NCBI RefSeq assembly: GCF_016458305.1
Contig: NZ_JAEMHL010000003.1
Coordinates: 248,001-312,000, forward strand
Direction: 5' to 3'
DNA from: Geomonas anaerohicana
GTDB taxonomy: Bacteria; Desulfobacterota; Desulfuromonadia; Geobacterales; Geobacteraceae
Length of the DNA: 64,000 nucleotides
Shown: positions 9,421 to 16,410 of the stretch, in pieces
How positions within the stretch are numbered: position 1 is the first letter of the stretch
How the letters are laid out: every line of letters begins with the position of its first letter
Translations under genes and position numbers: made by a program
The notes under the pieces: generated by a model
Told to the model about the DNA's origin: nothing
The model's database searches: none
Seen by the model: only the letters and a program-made list of their open reading frames with translations

Positions 9421-9711
9421 ATGAAATGTATTTTGGTGGCGGCTATGCTGGCTTGCCTGACCGGAGTGGCCTTTGGCGGCATCAACGAAAGGATGGAGTT
9501 TCCCAACAAGAAGGGGACCGTCGTCTTCGCACACAAAAAGCACGAGAAGTTGGCCGACATGGATTGCAGCGTCTGTCACGAAGGGGAGGTGGGCGCCATC
9601 AGGACCTTCGGCAAGGCGTACGCTCATCGGGTCTGCATCGGGTGCCATCAGCCGGAGGCCGGCAAGATGGAAGGGCCCATCACCTGCGAAGGGTGCCACC
9701 AGACCTCTTGA
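9421..9711 (+). CDS. Periplasmic triheme cytochrome c7 (PpcA-like)
   Basis: A 96-residue exported cytochrome. The ATG at 9421 follows GAGGAG and starts a clean signal peptide (MKCILVAAMLACLTGVAFGG); a longer in-frame start at 9388 would spoil it. Three CXXCH motifs are at residues 49-53, 72-76 and 89-93. His38, His41 and His69 are candidate distal ligands in the arrangement seen in Geobacter PpcA. Such proteins carry electrons across the periplasm between inner- and outer-membrane complexes in metal and electrode reduction. The mature chain (about 76 residues) is close to PpcA (71). The paralogue (PpcA-E) is not decided. Confidence 0.9.
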   Translation: MKCILVAAMLACLTGVAFGGINERMEFPNKKGTVVFAHKKHEKLADMDCSVCHEGEVGAIRTFGKAYAHRVCIGCHQPEAGKMEGPITCEGCHQTS

Positions 9712-9727
9712 ATCACTGATGCAAACC

Positions 9728-9752
9728 AAAAAGGATCGAATTGATCTTTTTA
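9728..9752 (+). terminator. Weak terminator-like hairpin after cytochrome c7
   Basis: AAAAAGGATC (9728-9737) pairs imperfectly with GATCTTTTT (9743-9751), leaving a bulged G. It is short and A/T-rich, so termination would be weak. It directly precedes the next promoter. Confidence 0.4.
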
Positions 9753-9754
9753 TG

Positions 9755-9784
9755 TTGACTTGTACTGCCGCGGCGGTGTAAGAG
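9755..9784 (+). promoter_or_regulatory. sigma70-like promoter for the short-ORF unit
   Basis: TTGACT (9755-9760), an 18-bp spacer, then TAAGAG (9779-9784), 31 bp before a strongly SD-preceded short ORF. Confidence 0.5.
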
Positions 9785-9814
9785 TAGATAACTTCTATTT
9801 CGGGAAAGGAGATC

Positions 9815-9883
9815 ATGGCAATGTGGACCTCTAAGTTTGCTATTCGCCCTGTATCGCACTGCAAAGAAGGTTGCAGTATTTAG
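9815..9883 (+). CDS. Candidate 22-codon peptide / structured leader
   Basis: The ORF starts ATG at 9815 and stops TAG at 9881; an alternative ATG at 9821 is better spaced from the AAGGAG at 9806-9811. The peptide begins MAMWTSKFAIRP and ends VSHCKEGCSI, with two cysteines in C-x3-C. The 3' part of the ORF is a perfect hairpin (ACTGCAA / TTGCAGT, 9858-9864 with 9871-9877). A second hairpin (9883-9904) and a terminator (9916-9947) follow. It could be a real small peptide, a leader ORF, or a small RNA in which the ORF is incidental. No known family was recognised and no modifying enzyme is adjacent. Confidence 0.4.
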   Translation: MAMWTSKFAIRPVSHCKEGCSI

Positions 9884-9915
9884 CCCGTCTTTAACGAGGC
9901 GGGCGTCCCTTAGCC

Positions 9916-9947
9916 AAAAAGCCCCGGCAGCAATGCCGGGGCTTTTT
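9916..9947. terminator. Bidirectional terminator
   Basis: A perfect 13-bp stem (AAAAAGCCCCGGC / GCCGGGGCTTTTT, 9916-9928 with 9935-9947) with T-runs on both strands. It can end the short-ORF transcript from the left and the yeiH-like gene from the right. Confidence 0.92.
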
Positions 9948-9962
9948 GTATTTAACGTCTCG

Positions 9963-10895
9963 CTAGGCGATGCCGATCCCCATCAAAGTGACCAAGGTGA
10001 CGCCGCTCACGGCAATCCAGAGCGTCACACCTTGCAGCATGGGGCGTAAGCCCACCCTCCCGAAGACCTCCCTGCTAAGCCCGAGCCCCACGAAGAACAG
10101 CGAAAACTTGAGGCAGTGCTTTGCCAGCGCGGCGACCTGGTCCCACTGGGCCCCGTATGCCGGCAGCGCGGTCCTCGTGGTTGCTGCGAGAAGAAACCCG
10201 ATGATGAAAAGAGGGATGGTGATCCGCTCCCGCGTTCCTCTCAACAGCGCGAATCCCAGCACCACTGGCGTGATCCACATGGCCCGGGTCAGTTTGACGG
10301 TGGTGCCGATTCTAAGAGCCTCCGTGCCGTAGGTCGAGGCGGCACCGACGACGCTGCTTGTGTCATGAATAGCAAGGCCGGCCCAGGTTCCGAAGGTATC
10401 CTGGCTGAGGCCGAGCAGGTGCCCGATAAGAGGGAAGATGAGCAGAGCGAACGCGTTGAGGGTGAAGACGGTGCCCAGCGCGACCGCGGTCTCATCGTCC
10501 CTGGCCCTGAGTACCGGAGCCATGGCGGCTATGGCGCTGCCGCCGCAAATGGCGGTCCCCGCGGAAATGAGCAGCGAGGTGTTGCTGTCGGTCCCGAACG
10601 CCTTGCCCAAAAAGTACCCGACGCTGAGCGTCCCGCAGATACCCACGATGGTGTAAATGAGGCTCTCCTTACCCGTTTGCATTACGGTCCCAATCTCCAA
10701 GCCGAAACCAAGCCCCACCACAGAGAGCTGCAGGGTGATTCTGCTCAACCGTGCCGTGAGCTTCAGCCAGGGGTTCCCCAGGGTAAGAGCGAAGGCGATA
10801 CCCAGCGCCAGCGCAAACCCTGTGCTCCCCCATGGTGCTGCCACTGCCACGAGACAAAGTGCCAAAGCCAATTTCATAACAAGTTCCCTCTGCAT
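9963..10895 (-). CDS. YeiH family putative sulfate/anion exporter
   Basis: A 310-residue membrane protein with about ten hydrophobic helices and the UPF0324/YeiH signature (SAGTAICGGSAIAAMAPVL, then IHDTSSVVGAA). The start at 10895 (MQRELVMKLALAL) has GGGAGGGG upstream; an in-frame ATG at 10931 lacks a ribosome site. YeiH relatives are annotated as sulfate exporters without much biochemical proof. The divergent LysR gene next door mirrors the E. coli yeiE-yeiH arrangement, which supports the family call. Confidence 0.87.
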   Translation of the reverse strand: MQRELVMKLALALCLVAVAAPWGSTGFALALGIAFALTLGNPWLKLTARLSRITLQLSVVGLGFGLEIGTVMQTGKESLIYTIVGICGTLSVGYFLGKAFGTDSNTSLLISAGTAICGGSAIAAMAPVLRARDDETAVALGTVFTLNAFALLIFPLIGHLLGLSQDTFGTWAGLAIHDTSSVVGAASTYGTEALRIGTTVKLTRAMWITPVVLGFALLRGTRERITIPLFIIGFLLAATTRTALPAYGAQWDQVAALAKHCLKFSLFFVGLGLSREVFGRVGLRPMLQGVTLWIAVSGVTLVTLMGIGIA

Positions 10896-11006
10896 TTTCC
10901 CCTCCCATATGCGGAAATATGTGAGGATCATATCCTTCTTGCTATATAAATAAAAATGAGTAATATGAATTTTTTGGATCAGTTATATTTATGTTTGGAG
11001 GTGGTC

Positions 11007-11897
11007 ATGGCGATAACCCTCAGGCAGCTTGAGATTTTCGAGAAGGTTGCCGTGTGCGGGCAGGTGACACAAGCCAGTGGCCAGTTGCTGCTGACCCAGT
11101 CAGCGGTGAGCATGGCCCTCGCAGAGTTGGAGAGGCTCGCGGGCGCCCCGCTGTTCGAGCGTTCCGGCAGGCGCTTGCTTTTGAACGACCGTGGCCGGCA
11201 GTTGCTCCCCGAGGCCCAGGACGTGCTGGCAAGGGTACGCAAGATTGAGCAGTTCCTCGAAGATTCGGTGGGTACGCCGGTAGGGACCTTGATCGTAGGT
11301 GCCAGCACGACCATCGGCAATTACCTGCTCCCTGCCATGATCGGCGAGTTTTCACGCCTTTACCCCGGTGCCAAGCCGCTGTTGCAGGTGGGCAACGCTC
11401 TCCAGATCGAGCAGGGAGTCGAATCGGGCGAACTTGACCTTGGCCTTATCGAGGGGCTGCAGCACCTGCCGTCTCTGACGGCGACCCCGTGGAGGCGGGA
11501 TGAGCTCGTGTTGATCGTGGGCAAGGAACATCCCTGGGCATCCCTTGGGCGGGCGACTCCGGAGATGCTCGCCTCTGCAACCTGGATCATGAGGGAAAAA
11601 GGGTCCGGAACGCGGGAGGTATTTGAGACTGCCATGGAAAGGGCAGGGGTAAGCTACGTCGTGGCTCTTGAACTGGGACACACGGAGGCGATTAAGAAGG
11701 CCGTGGAGGCGGGGTTAGGGGTGGGGTGCATCTCGAGAATGACCGTGCAGCGAGAGCTCGACCAGGGGTGGCTGTTCGAGGTGGCCAGTCCGGTTGATCT
11801 GCAGCGCACGCTGTTGATCGTCACCAGGAAAAACGATTATCGCAGCGCGTTGTTGAAGGCATTTCTCGCCCTGCTGGAATGTAAGCTGGACTTGTAG
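11007..11897 (+). CDS. LysR family transcriptional regulator (YeiE-like)
   Basis: A 296-residue LysR regulator. The ATG at 11007 (MAITLRQLEIFEKVAVCGQV) follows GGAGGTGG; the upstream ATG at 10956 has no SD. The N-terminal winged HTH covers residues 1-60 (TQASGQLLLTQSAVSMALAE), followed by a periplasmic-binding-like effector domain. It is divergent from the yeiH-like gene across 111 bp, so it probably controls that gene from the shared region. YeiE proteins are linked to sulfite or iron responses in enterobacteria; the effector here is inference only. Confidence 0.88.
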   Translation: MAITLRQLEIFEKVAVCGQVTQASGQLLLTQSAVSMALAELERLAGAPLFERSGRRLLLNDRGRQLLPEAQDVLARVRKIEQFLEDSVGTPVGTLIVGASTTIGNYLLPAMIGEFSRLYPGAKPLLQVGNALQIEQGVESGELDLGLIEGLQHLPSLTATPWRRDELVLIVGKEHPWASLGRATPEMLASATWIMREKGSGTREVFETAMERAGVSYVVALELGHTEAIKKAVEAGLGVGCISRMTVQRELDQGWLFEVASPVDLQRTLLIVTRKNDYRSALLKAFLALLECKLDL

Positions 11898-11933
11898 GGC
11901 CAGGGGGGGCGCTCCCTAAGCGGTGATGATGCT

Positions 11934-13451
11934 TCATGGGAGTGAGAAGTAGAAGGTGGCTCCCTTGTCCGGTTCGCCTTCCGCCCAAACCGCGCCTCCG
12001 TGCCGCCTGATGATCCGCTCCACCGTCGCCAGCCCGATACCGAAGCCTCCAGACCGCTGCGCCCCGGGCAGACGCCGGAAGGGGACGAAGATCTCCTTGG
12101 TTTGCGCCATGTCGAAACCGATCCCATTGTCCCTGACAAAGAAAACGGTCTCGCCTTCACGGACGGTACTACCGAATTCGATTACAGTTTCCTCGCGAAC
12201 CGCGGTGTACTTCCATGCGTTGCCCAGCAGGTTGGCCAGGACCGCCCTGAGCAACTGGGTGTCCCCCTGTGCCGAAAGTCCGGGCACGATGGCGAACCTC
12301 GCACGCCGCTGCGGCTCCGAGCGCGCCAGTTCGGCCGCAATCTCCTCCGCTTCGCGGCTGAGGTAGACTGTTTCCTGCTTCGGTTCGGCGTGCGCCATTT
12401 CCGCGAATTCGAGGAGGGCGTTGACCAGCTTGTTCATCTTCACCGTCCCCTCGTAGGCTTTTTGCAGGAAATCCCGGCAATCCTCACTCAACATCGTTCC
12501 GCAGGTCATGCTGACCGCCTGGCAGTAGCCGCTGATCAGGTTCAAGGGTTGGCGCAGGTCGTGGGCCACCGTGTAGTTGAAGGCGGTGAGGTCACTGTTC
12601 GCGCTCTCCAGTTCCTCCGCTCTCGCTGACAGGGCGCGGTTCAGATCTGCGATCTTCCCCTCCAGGAGCTTGCGTTCCGTTATGTCATCGACGATGGCAA
12701 CCATGAAGGTGTCCTTGCCGGAGCGGTCCTGCACCATCGAGACGGTCAGCGATGCCCAGACGACGGCCTCGTCGTGCACGTACCGCTTTTCCAGGGAGTA
12801 GCTGCGCTGTTTTCCTGCCAACAGAAGTTCGTGGTGCGTTTTGCATACCGGCAGGTCGTCGGGATGGGTGAAATCGTAGATGGTTCCCGGTGCCTTGCCG
12901 CTGCTGCACCCCGCGATGTCGCAGTACTTGTCGTTGATGCGTAAGAAGGTGCCATCGAGGGCTACGTGCCCGACTCCTACGGCAGCCTGGTCGAAGGTGG
13001 CCTGGAGGCGCTGCTCGCTTTGCCGCAGCAGCTCGTTCTGCTCGCTGAACCGGTGTTTCAACTCCCTTACCTTGATGATCCTGACGAGAGCCGTGTGCAG
13101 CTTGGTAAAGTTGACGGGCTTGAACACGTAGTTGCTGAAGCCGAGCTCGATGGCGCGCACGAGGAAGCTGGTATCGCTGTAGGCGCTCACCGCTATCAGG
13201 TCGACCTCCTGGTCTAACTCCCGGATGTGGCCGGCCATGGTGAGGCCGTCCATGACCGGCATCCTGATGTCGGTCACCACGACCTGCGGCCGGTGCTCCT
13301 TGAACAGGGCCAGTCCCTCTGCGCCGTTCGCTGCGATGATGATCGTGAGCTGCGGGTGCTCCTCGCGCAGCAGGTCGCCGATAAGGTCCCGTGCCTCGGC
13401 TTCGTCCTCGACGTAGAGGATGCTCGTTACTCGCTCTCTGGAAGTTGGCAT
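11934..13451 (-). CDS. Hybrid response regulator / PAS histidine kinase
   Basis: A 505-residue soluble protein. The receiver domain (1-125) has phosphoacceptor Asp61 in VVVTDIRMP. A PAS domain spans about 145-265 (ends DDITERK), HisKA has His298 in FNYTVAHDLRQPL, and a HATPase domain runs to the end with N (LLGNAWKY), G1 (DNGIGF) and G2 (GFGIGLA) boxes. The HDLRQPL H-box is the type found in phytochrome-like kinases. A receiver at the N-terminus of a kinase suggests it is itself controlled by phosphorylation, perhaps by the two kinases encoded upstream. It is the last gene of a three-kinase operon, one base after the preceding stop. Confidence 0.88.
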   Translation of the reverse strand: MPTSRERVTSILYVEDEAEARDLIGDLLREEHPQLTIIIAANGAEGLALFKEHRPQVVVTDIRMPVMDGLTMAGHIRELDQEVDLIAVSAYSDTSFLVRAIELGFSNYVFKPVNFTKLHTALVRIIKVRELKHRFSEQNELLRQSEQRLQATFDQAAVGVGHVALDGTFLRINDKYCDIAGCSSGKAPGTIYDFTHPDDLPVCKTHHELLLAGKQRSYSLEKRYVHDEAVVWASLTVSMVQDRSGKDTFMVAIVDDITERKLLEGKIADLNRALSARAEELESANSDLTAFNYTVAHDLRQPLNLISGYCQAVSMTCGTMLSEDCRDFLQKAYEGTVKMNKLVNALLEFAEMAHAEPKQETVYLSREAEEIAAELARSEPQRRARFAIVPGLSAQGDTQLLRAVLANLLGNAWKYTAVREETVIEFGSTVREGETVFFVRDNGIGFDMAQTKEIFVPFRRLPGAQRSGGFGIGLATVERIIRRHGGAVWAEGEPDKGATFYFSLP

Positions 13452-13452
13452 C

Positions 13453-16401
13453 TCAGACCTCGATAGTGAACTCGGCGCCGCCCTCGCGGTTTCGGGCGGT
13501 CAGTTTCCCGCCCATGCTCTGCTCGATGATCGTTTTTGACATGAATAAGCCGATGCCCGTCCCCTTGTCGGGTTCTTTGGTGGTGAAGTACGGCTCGAAG
13601 ATCTTGTCCATGATTTCCTCCGGGATGCCTCCCGCGTTGTCGGTGATGGTCAGCACGCTTTTGCCGCCCTCGGCGGAGACCCTGATGGTGACTTTGGGAT
13701 TGGGGATAGCTCTGTCACGCAGCGCGTCCCGGGCGTTGATCAGGATGTTGAGCAGAGCCTGCGCGTATTCGTTGCGGTAGCCGGTGGCGGTGATCTTTTC
13801 CTCAGGGCATTGCACCTCCACTTGAACGTCGTGCAGCGTTTCGCCCACCATGGCAACCGTTTTCGTCACCACCTCGCTGACGTCGAAGGTGGACGTGGTC
13901 TTGTCAGGAGTGAGGTAGAACGAAAAGTCGTTGATGGTTTTCGACATGTGCTCGATCAGTTCCACGCTGCGGTTGACGTTTTTATGCAGCATCTTGCCGG
14001 ACAAGGTGCCGCGCTCGTGGCTGATGACCATGGTCTGCAAGATGGCGGCAAGCACGTTTAAAGGCTGCCGCCACTGGTGCGAGATGTTGACGAGCATCTC
14101 CCCCATAGCCGCCAGGCGATTCTGCTGCATCAGCATCTGCTCCCTGCGCCGCAGTTCCTCCACCGCGCGCAGGCGTTCCTCCGTTTCTGTTTTTAGAACC
14201 TGCAAGGCTTTCCTCAGTTCCGTCGTCCTCTCCTTGACCCGCTCTTCCAGGAGGTCTTTGGACTTTTGCAACTCCTCCTCGGCCAGCTTGCGCTCCGTGA
14301 TGTCGTGGGAGATGCCCAGCACGCCGATGACCTCCCCATTCGCGTCGAGGTGGGGGGCCTTGGTGGTCAGGTAGGTGCGCGGCTTTCCTTCCACCAGCCT
14401 CGTCTCCTCGAAGGTCAGCATCTGCCCGTTGGTCATCACGATCTTGTCCTGCCACTTGATGTGTGCCGCGGCGACCGGGTCGATCAGGGCCTCGTCGTCT
14501 TGTCCGAGGATCTCGGCAACCGGTTTTCCTATCCTGCGCGCCCCTGGACCGTTGACCAGCTGATACCGGCCCTGGGCGTCTTTGATGAAGATGGAATTGT
14601 CTATGCCTTCGGTCACGGCTTTGAGCAGCGCGTGACTTTCCCATAGTGCCGCCTGGGACTTCCTCTTGCGTGCGATTAACCCCGTGACCCTCGCCAGGAA
14701 CTCCTCCGCTTCAAACGGCTTGTCCAACGCGTCCTGGACCCCGGATTGCAGCAGGTGCACCCGCAGTTTCTCATCGACTTTCGCGGTCAACAGCAGGATG
14801 GGCATCTCGTCGAAGTCAGGGCGCCGGCGGATTTCCTTCACCAGGTCTTCTCCCGTCATCTTCGGCATCATGTAATCCGTCACCACCAGGTCGGGCCGCG
14901 ACGAGAGCGCTTTTTCCAGTCCCTCGACCCCGTTCGACGCCGAACTGACCCGGTACTGCTCCTGCAGTATCGAGCAGATGAAGTCGTTCATGTCCGGGTT
15001 GTCTTCCACTACCAGCACCAGCGGGGCACCTGGCAACGCCGCTTCTTCATTCCACTTCGATGTGAGCACCGGGGCCGTCCCCTCGGTCTCGGTGAGTTCC
15101 AGCGGATGGATTTCCCTCGTGGCGGCCACCGCGGTCCCCTCCGGTGCCGCCAGCGGGATCGAGACTGAAAAAAGGGCGCCCCCCTCCGGTGCCGCCGTGA
15201 CAGCCACGGTGCCGCGGTGCAGCGATACGAACTCCCGCACGATGGCGAGCCCGAGGCCGCTGCCGCCGTGACTGCGGGTCGGGCCGCTGTCGACTTGCCG
15301 GAAACGCTCGAAAACCGCCCGTCTCAGCTCCGCAGGGATGCCGGGGCCGGTGTCCTCGACCTCGAAGAGGGCGGACTTTTCTTGGGACGCCAGGGTAAGC
15401 CTGATCGCGCCGTGGGGTGGGGTGAACTTGAACGCATTGCCAAGGACGTTGACGAGCACCCTTTGCAGTTTTTGCGAATCGACTTCACCCCAAAGCTCAT
15501 CCGGTGCGGTGATGATAAAGCGGATGCCGTTGTCGTCGGCGACCGTCTCGAAATGCGATGCGACAAAGCGGGTCAGCCAGGCGAGATCGGTACGCGCATA
15601 CTCCATCTCGATCTTGCCGGCATCGAGCTTGGACAGGTCGAGCAGGTCGTTGACGTTTTTCAGCAGGAGCCGGGCGTTGCGCTCCACGATCGCGAGGTCG
15701 CCGCGCTGTTTCTGGTTGAGGTTGTCGGCGTTCATCAGCTTGCGCACAGGGCCGAGAATCAGGCTCAGCGGAGTGCGCAGTTCGTGACTGACGTTGGCGA
15801 AGAACTGCATCTTCAGGGTATCCAATTCCCGCGTTCTCTCGTAGAGGCGGGCCAGTTCCTCGTTGGCGGCTTTCAGTTTCTGGCTGGTCTCCGCTATCTC
15901 GCGCGACCTCTCGTACAGGTCCGCCTCGATCTTGAAAGAACGCTCGCGCCACTCGTCGGTGATCTTCGCTTGTTCCACTCCCTTTTGCTGGAGCTCCATG
16001 AACTCGGTGACGTTTTCCACCTTGTGCAGGATGTAGGCGAGAGAACCGTCAGGGGCGAGCACCGGGTAGTTGACCGCGCTCCAGTAGCGCACCTCGAAGC
16101 CACCCCCGTCGGGTCTGCGGACGTCGTGCCGCTGCAGCCCGATGGTGTCGGGCTGCCTGGCCTGCACAACGCGGTTGAACGACGCCCGGGAGTTGCGCAC
16201 CGAGTCGGCGCCAGGGTCGTCCGGATTGTCCGGAAAGATCTCGAATATGTGTTTGCCTATTATCCCTTCTCGGGTGGTGAGGGTCGCCTCGAGATAGGCG
16301 TTGGTCGCGGCAACGGCGCGCAGCTCCGGATCGAGCACCAGGTACAGCCCCGGTGCTTCCTCGAAGAGCTTTTTGAAATCAGGAGCAGCCGACGGTTCCA
16401 T
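13453..16401 (-). CDS. Double-core hybrid sensor histidine kinase
   Basis: A 982-residue soluble protein with two complete kinase cores. In order: PAS (8-140), coiled coil, HisKA with His207 (FFANVSHELRTPL), HATPase (about 310-415), receiver with Asp509 (LVVTDYMMP), PAS (about 590-710), coiled coil, second HisKA with His776 (NISHQWRQPL), and a second HATPase to the end. No membrane segment or output domain is present. The second core closely resembles that of the next kinase upstream. Intramolecular phosphotransfer from His207 to Asp509, gating the second core, is a reasonable inference. Confidence 0.9.
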   Translation of the reverse strand: MEPSAAPDFKKLFEEAPGLYLVLDPELRAVAATNAYLEATLTTREGIIGKHIFEIFPDNPDDPGADSVRNSRASFNRVVQARQPDTIGLQRHDVRRPDGGGFEVRYWSAVNYPVLAPDGSLAYILHKVENVTEFMELQQKGVEQAKITDEWRERSFKIEADLYERSREIAETSQKLKAANEELARLYERTRELDTLKMQFFANVSHELRTPLSLILGPVRKLMNADNLNQKQRGDLAIVERNARLLLKNVNDLLDLSKLDAGKIEMEYARTDLAWLTRFVASHFETVADDNGIRFIITAPDELWGEVDSQKLQRVLVNVLGNAFKFTPPHGAIRLTLASQEKSALFEVEDTGPGIPAELRRAVFERFRQVDSGPTRSHGGSGLGLAIVREFVSLHRGTVAVTAAPEGGALFSVSIPLAAPEGTAVAATREIHPLELTETEGTAPVLTSKWNEEAALPGAPLVLVVEDNPDMNDFICSILQEQYRVSSASNGVEGLEKALSSRPDLVVTDYMMPKMTGEDLVKEIRRRPDFDEMPILLLTAKVDEKLRVHLLQSGVQDALDKPFEAEEFLARVTGLIARKRKSQAALWESHALLKAVTEGIDNSIFIKDAQGRYQLVNGPGARRIGKPVAEILGQDDEALIDPVAAAHIKWQDKIVMTNGQMLTFEETRLVEGKPRTYLTTKAPHLDANGEVIGVLGISHDITERKLAEEELQKSKDLLEERVKERTTELRKALQVLKTETEERLRAVEELRRREQMLMQQNRLAAMGEMLVNISHQWRQPLNVLAAILQTMVISHERGTLSGKMLHKNVNRSVELIEHMSKTINDFSFYLTPDKTTSTFDVSEVVTKTVAMVGETLHDVQVEVQCPEEKITATGYRNEYAQALLNILINARDALRDRAIPNPKVTIRVSAEGGKSVLTITDNAGGIPEEIMDKIFEPYFTTKEPDKGTGIGLFMSKTIIEQSMGGKLTARNREGGAEFTIEV

Positions 16402-16410
16402 CCGTACCTC

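Noticed and set aside
9815-9950. GEMM (c-di-GMP / cGAMP) riboswitch near the cytochrome genes
   Set aside because: The three stems lack the conserved GEMM P1b loop and tetraloop-receptor sequence, and the unit lies downstream, not upstream, of the cytochrome.
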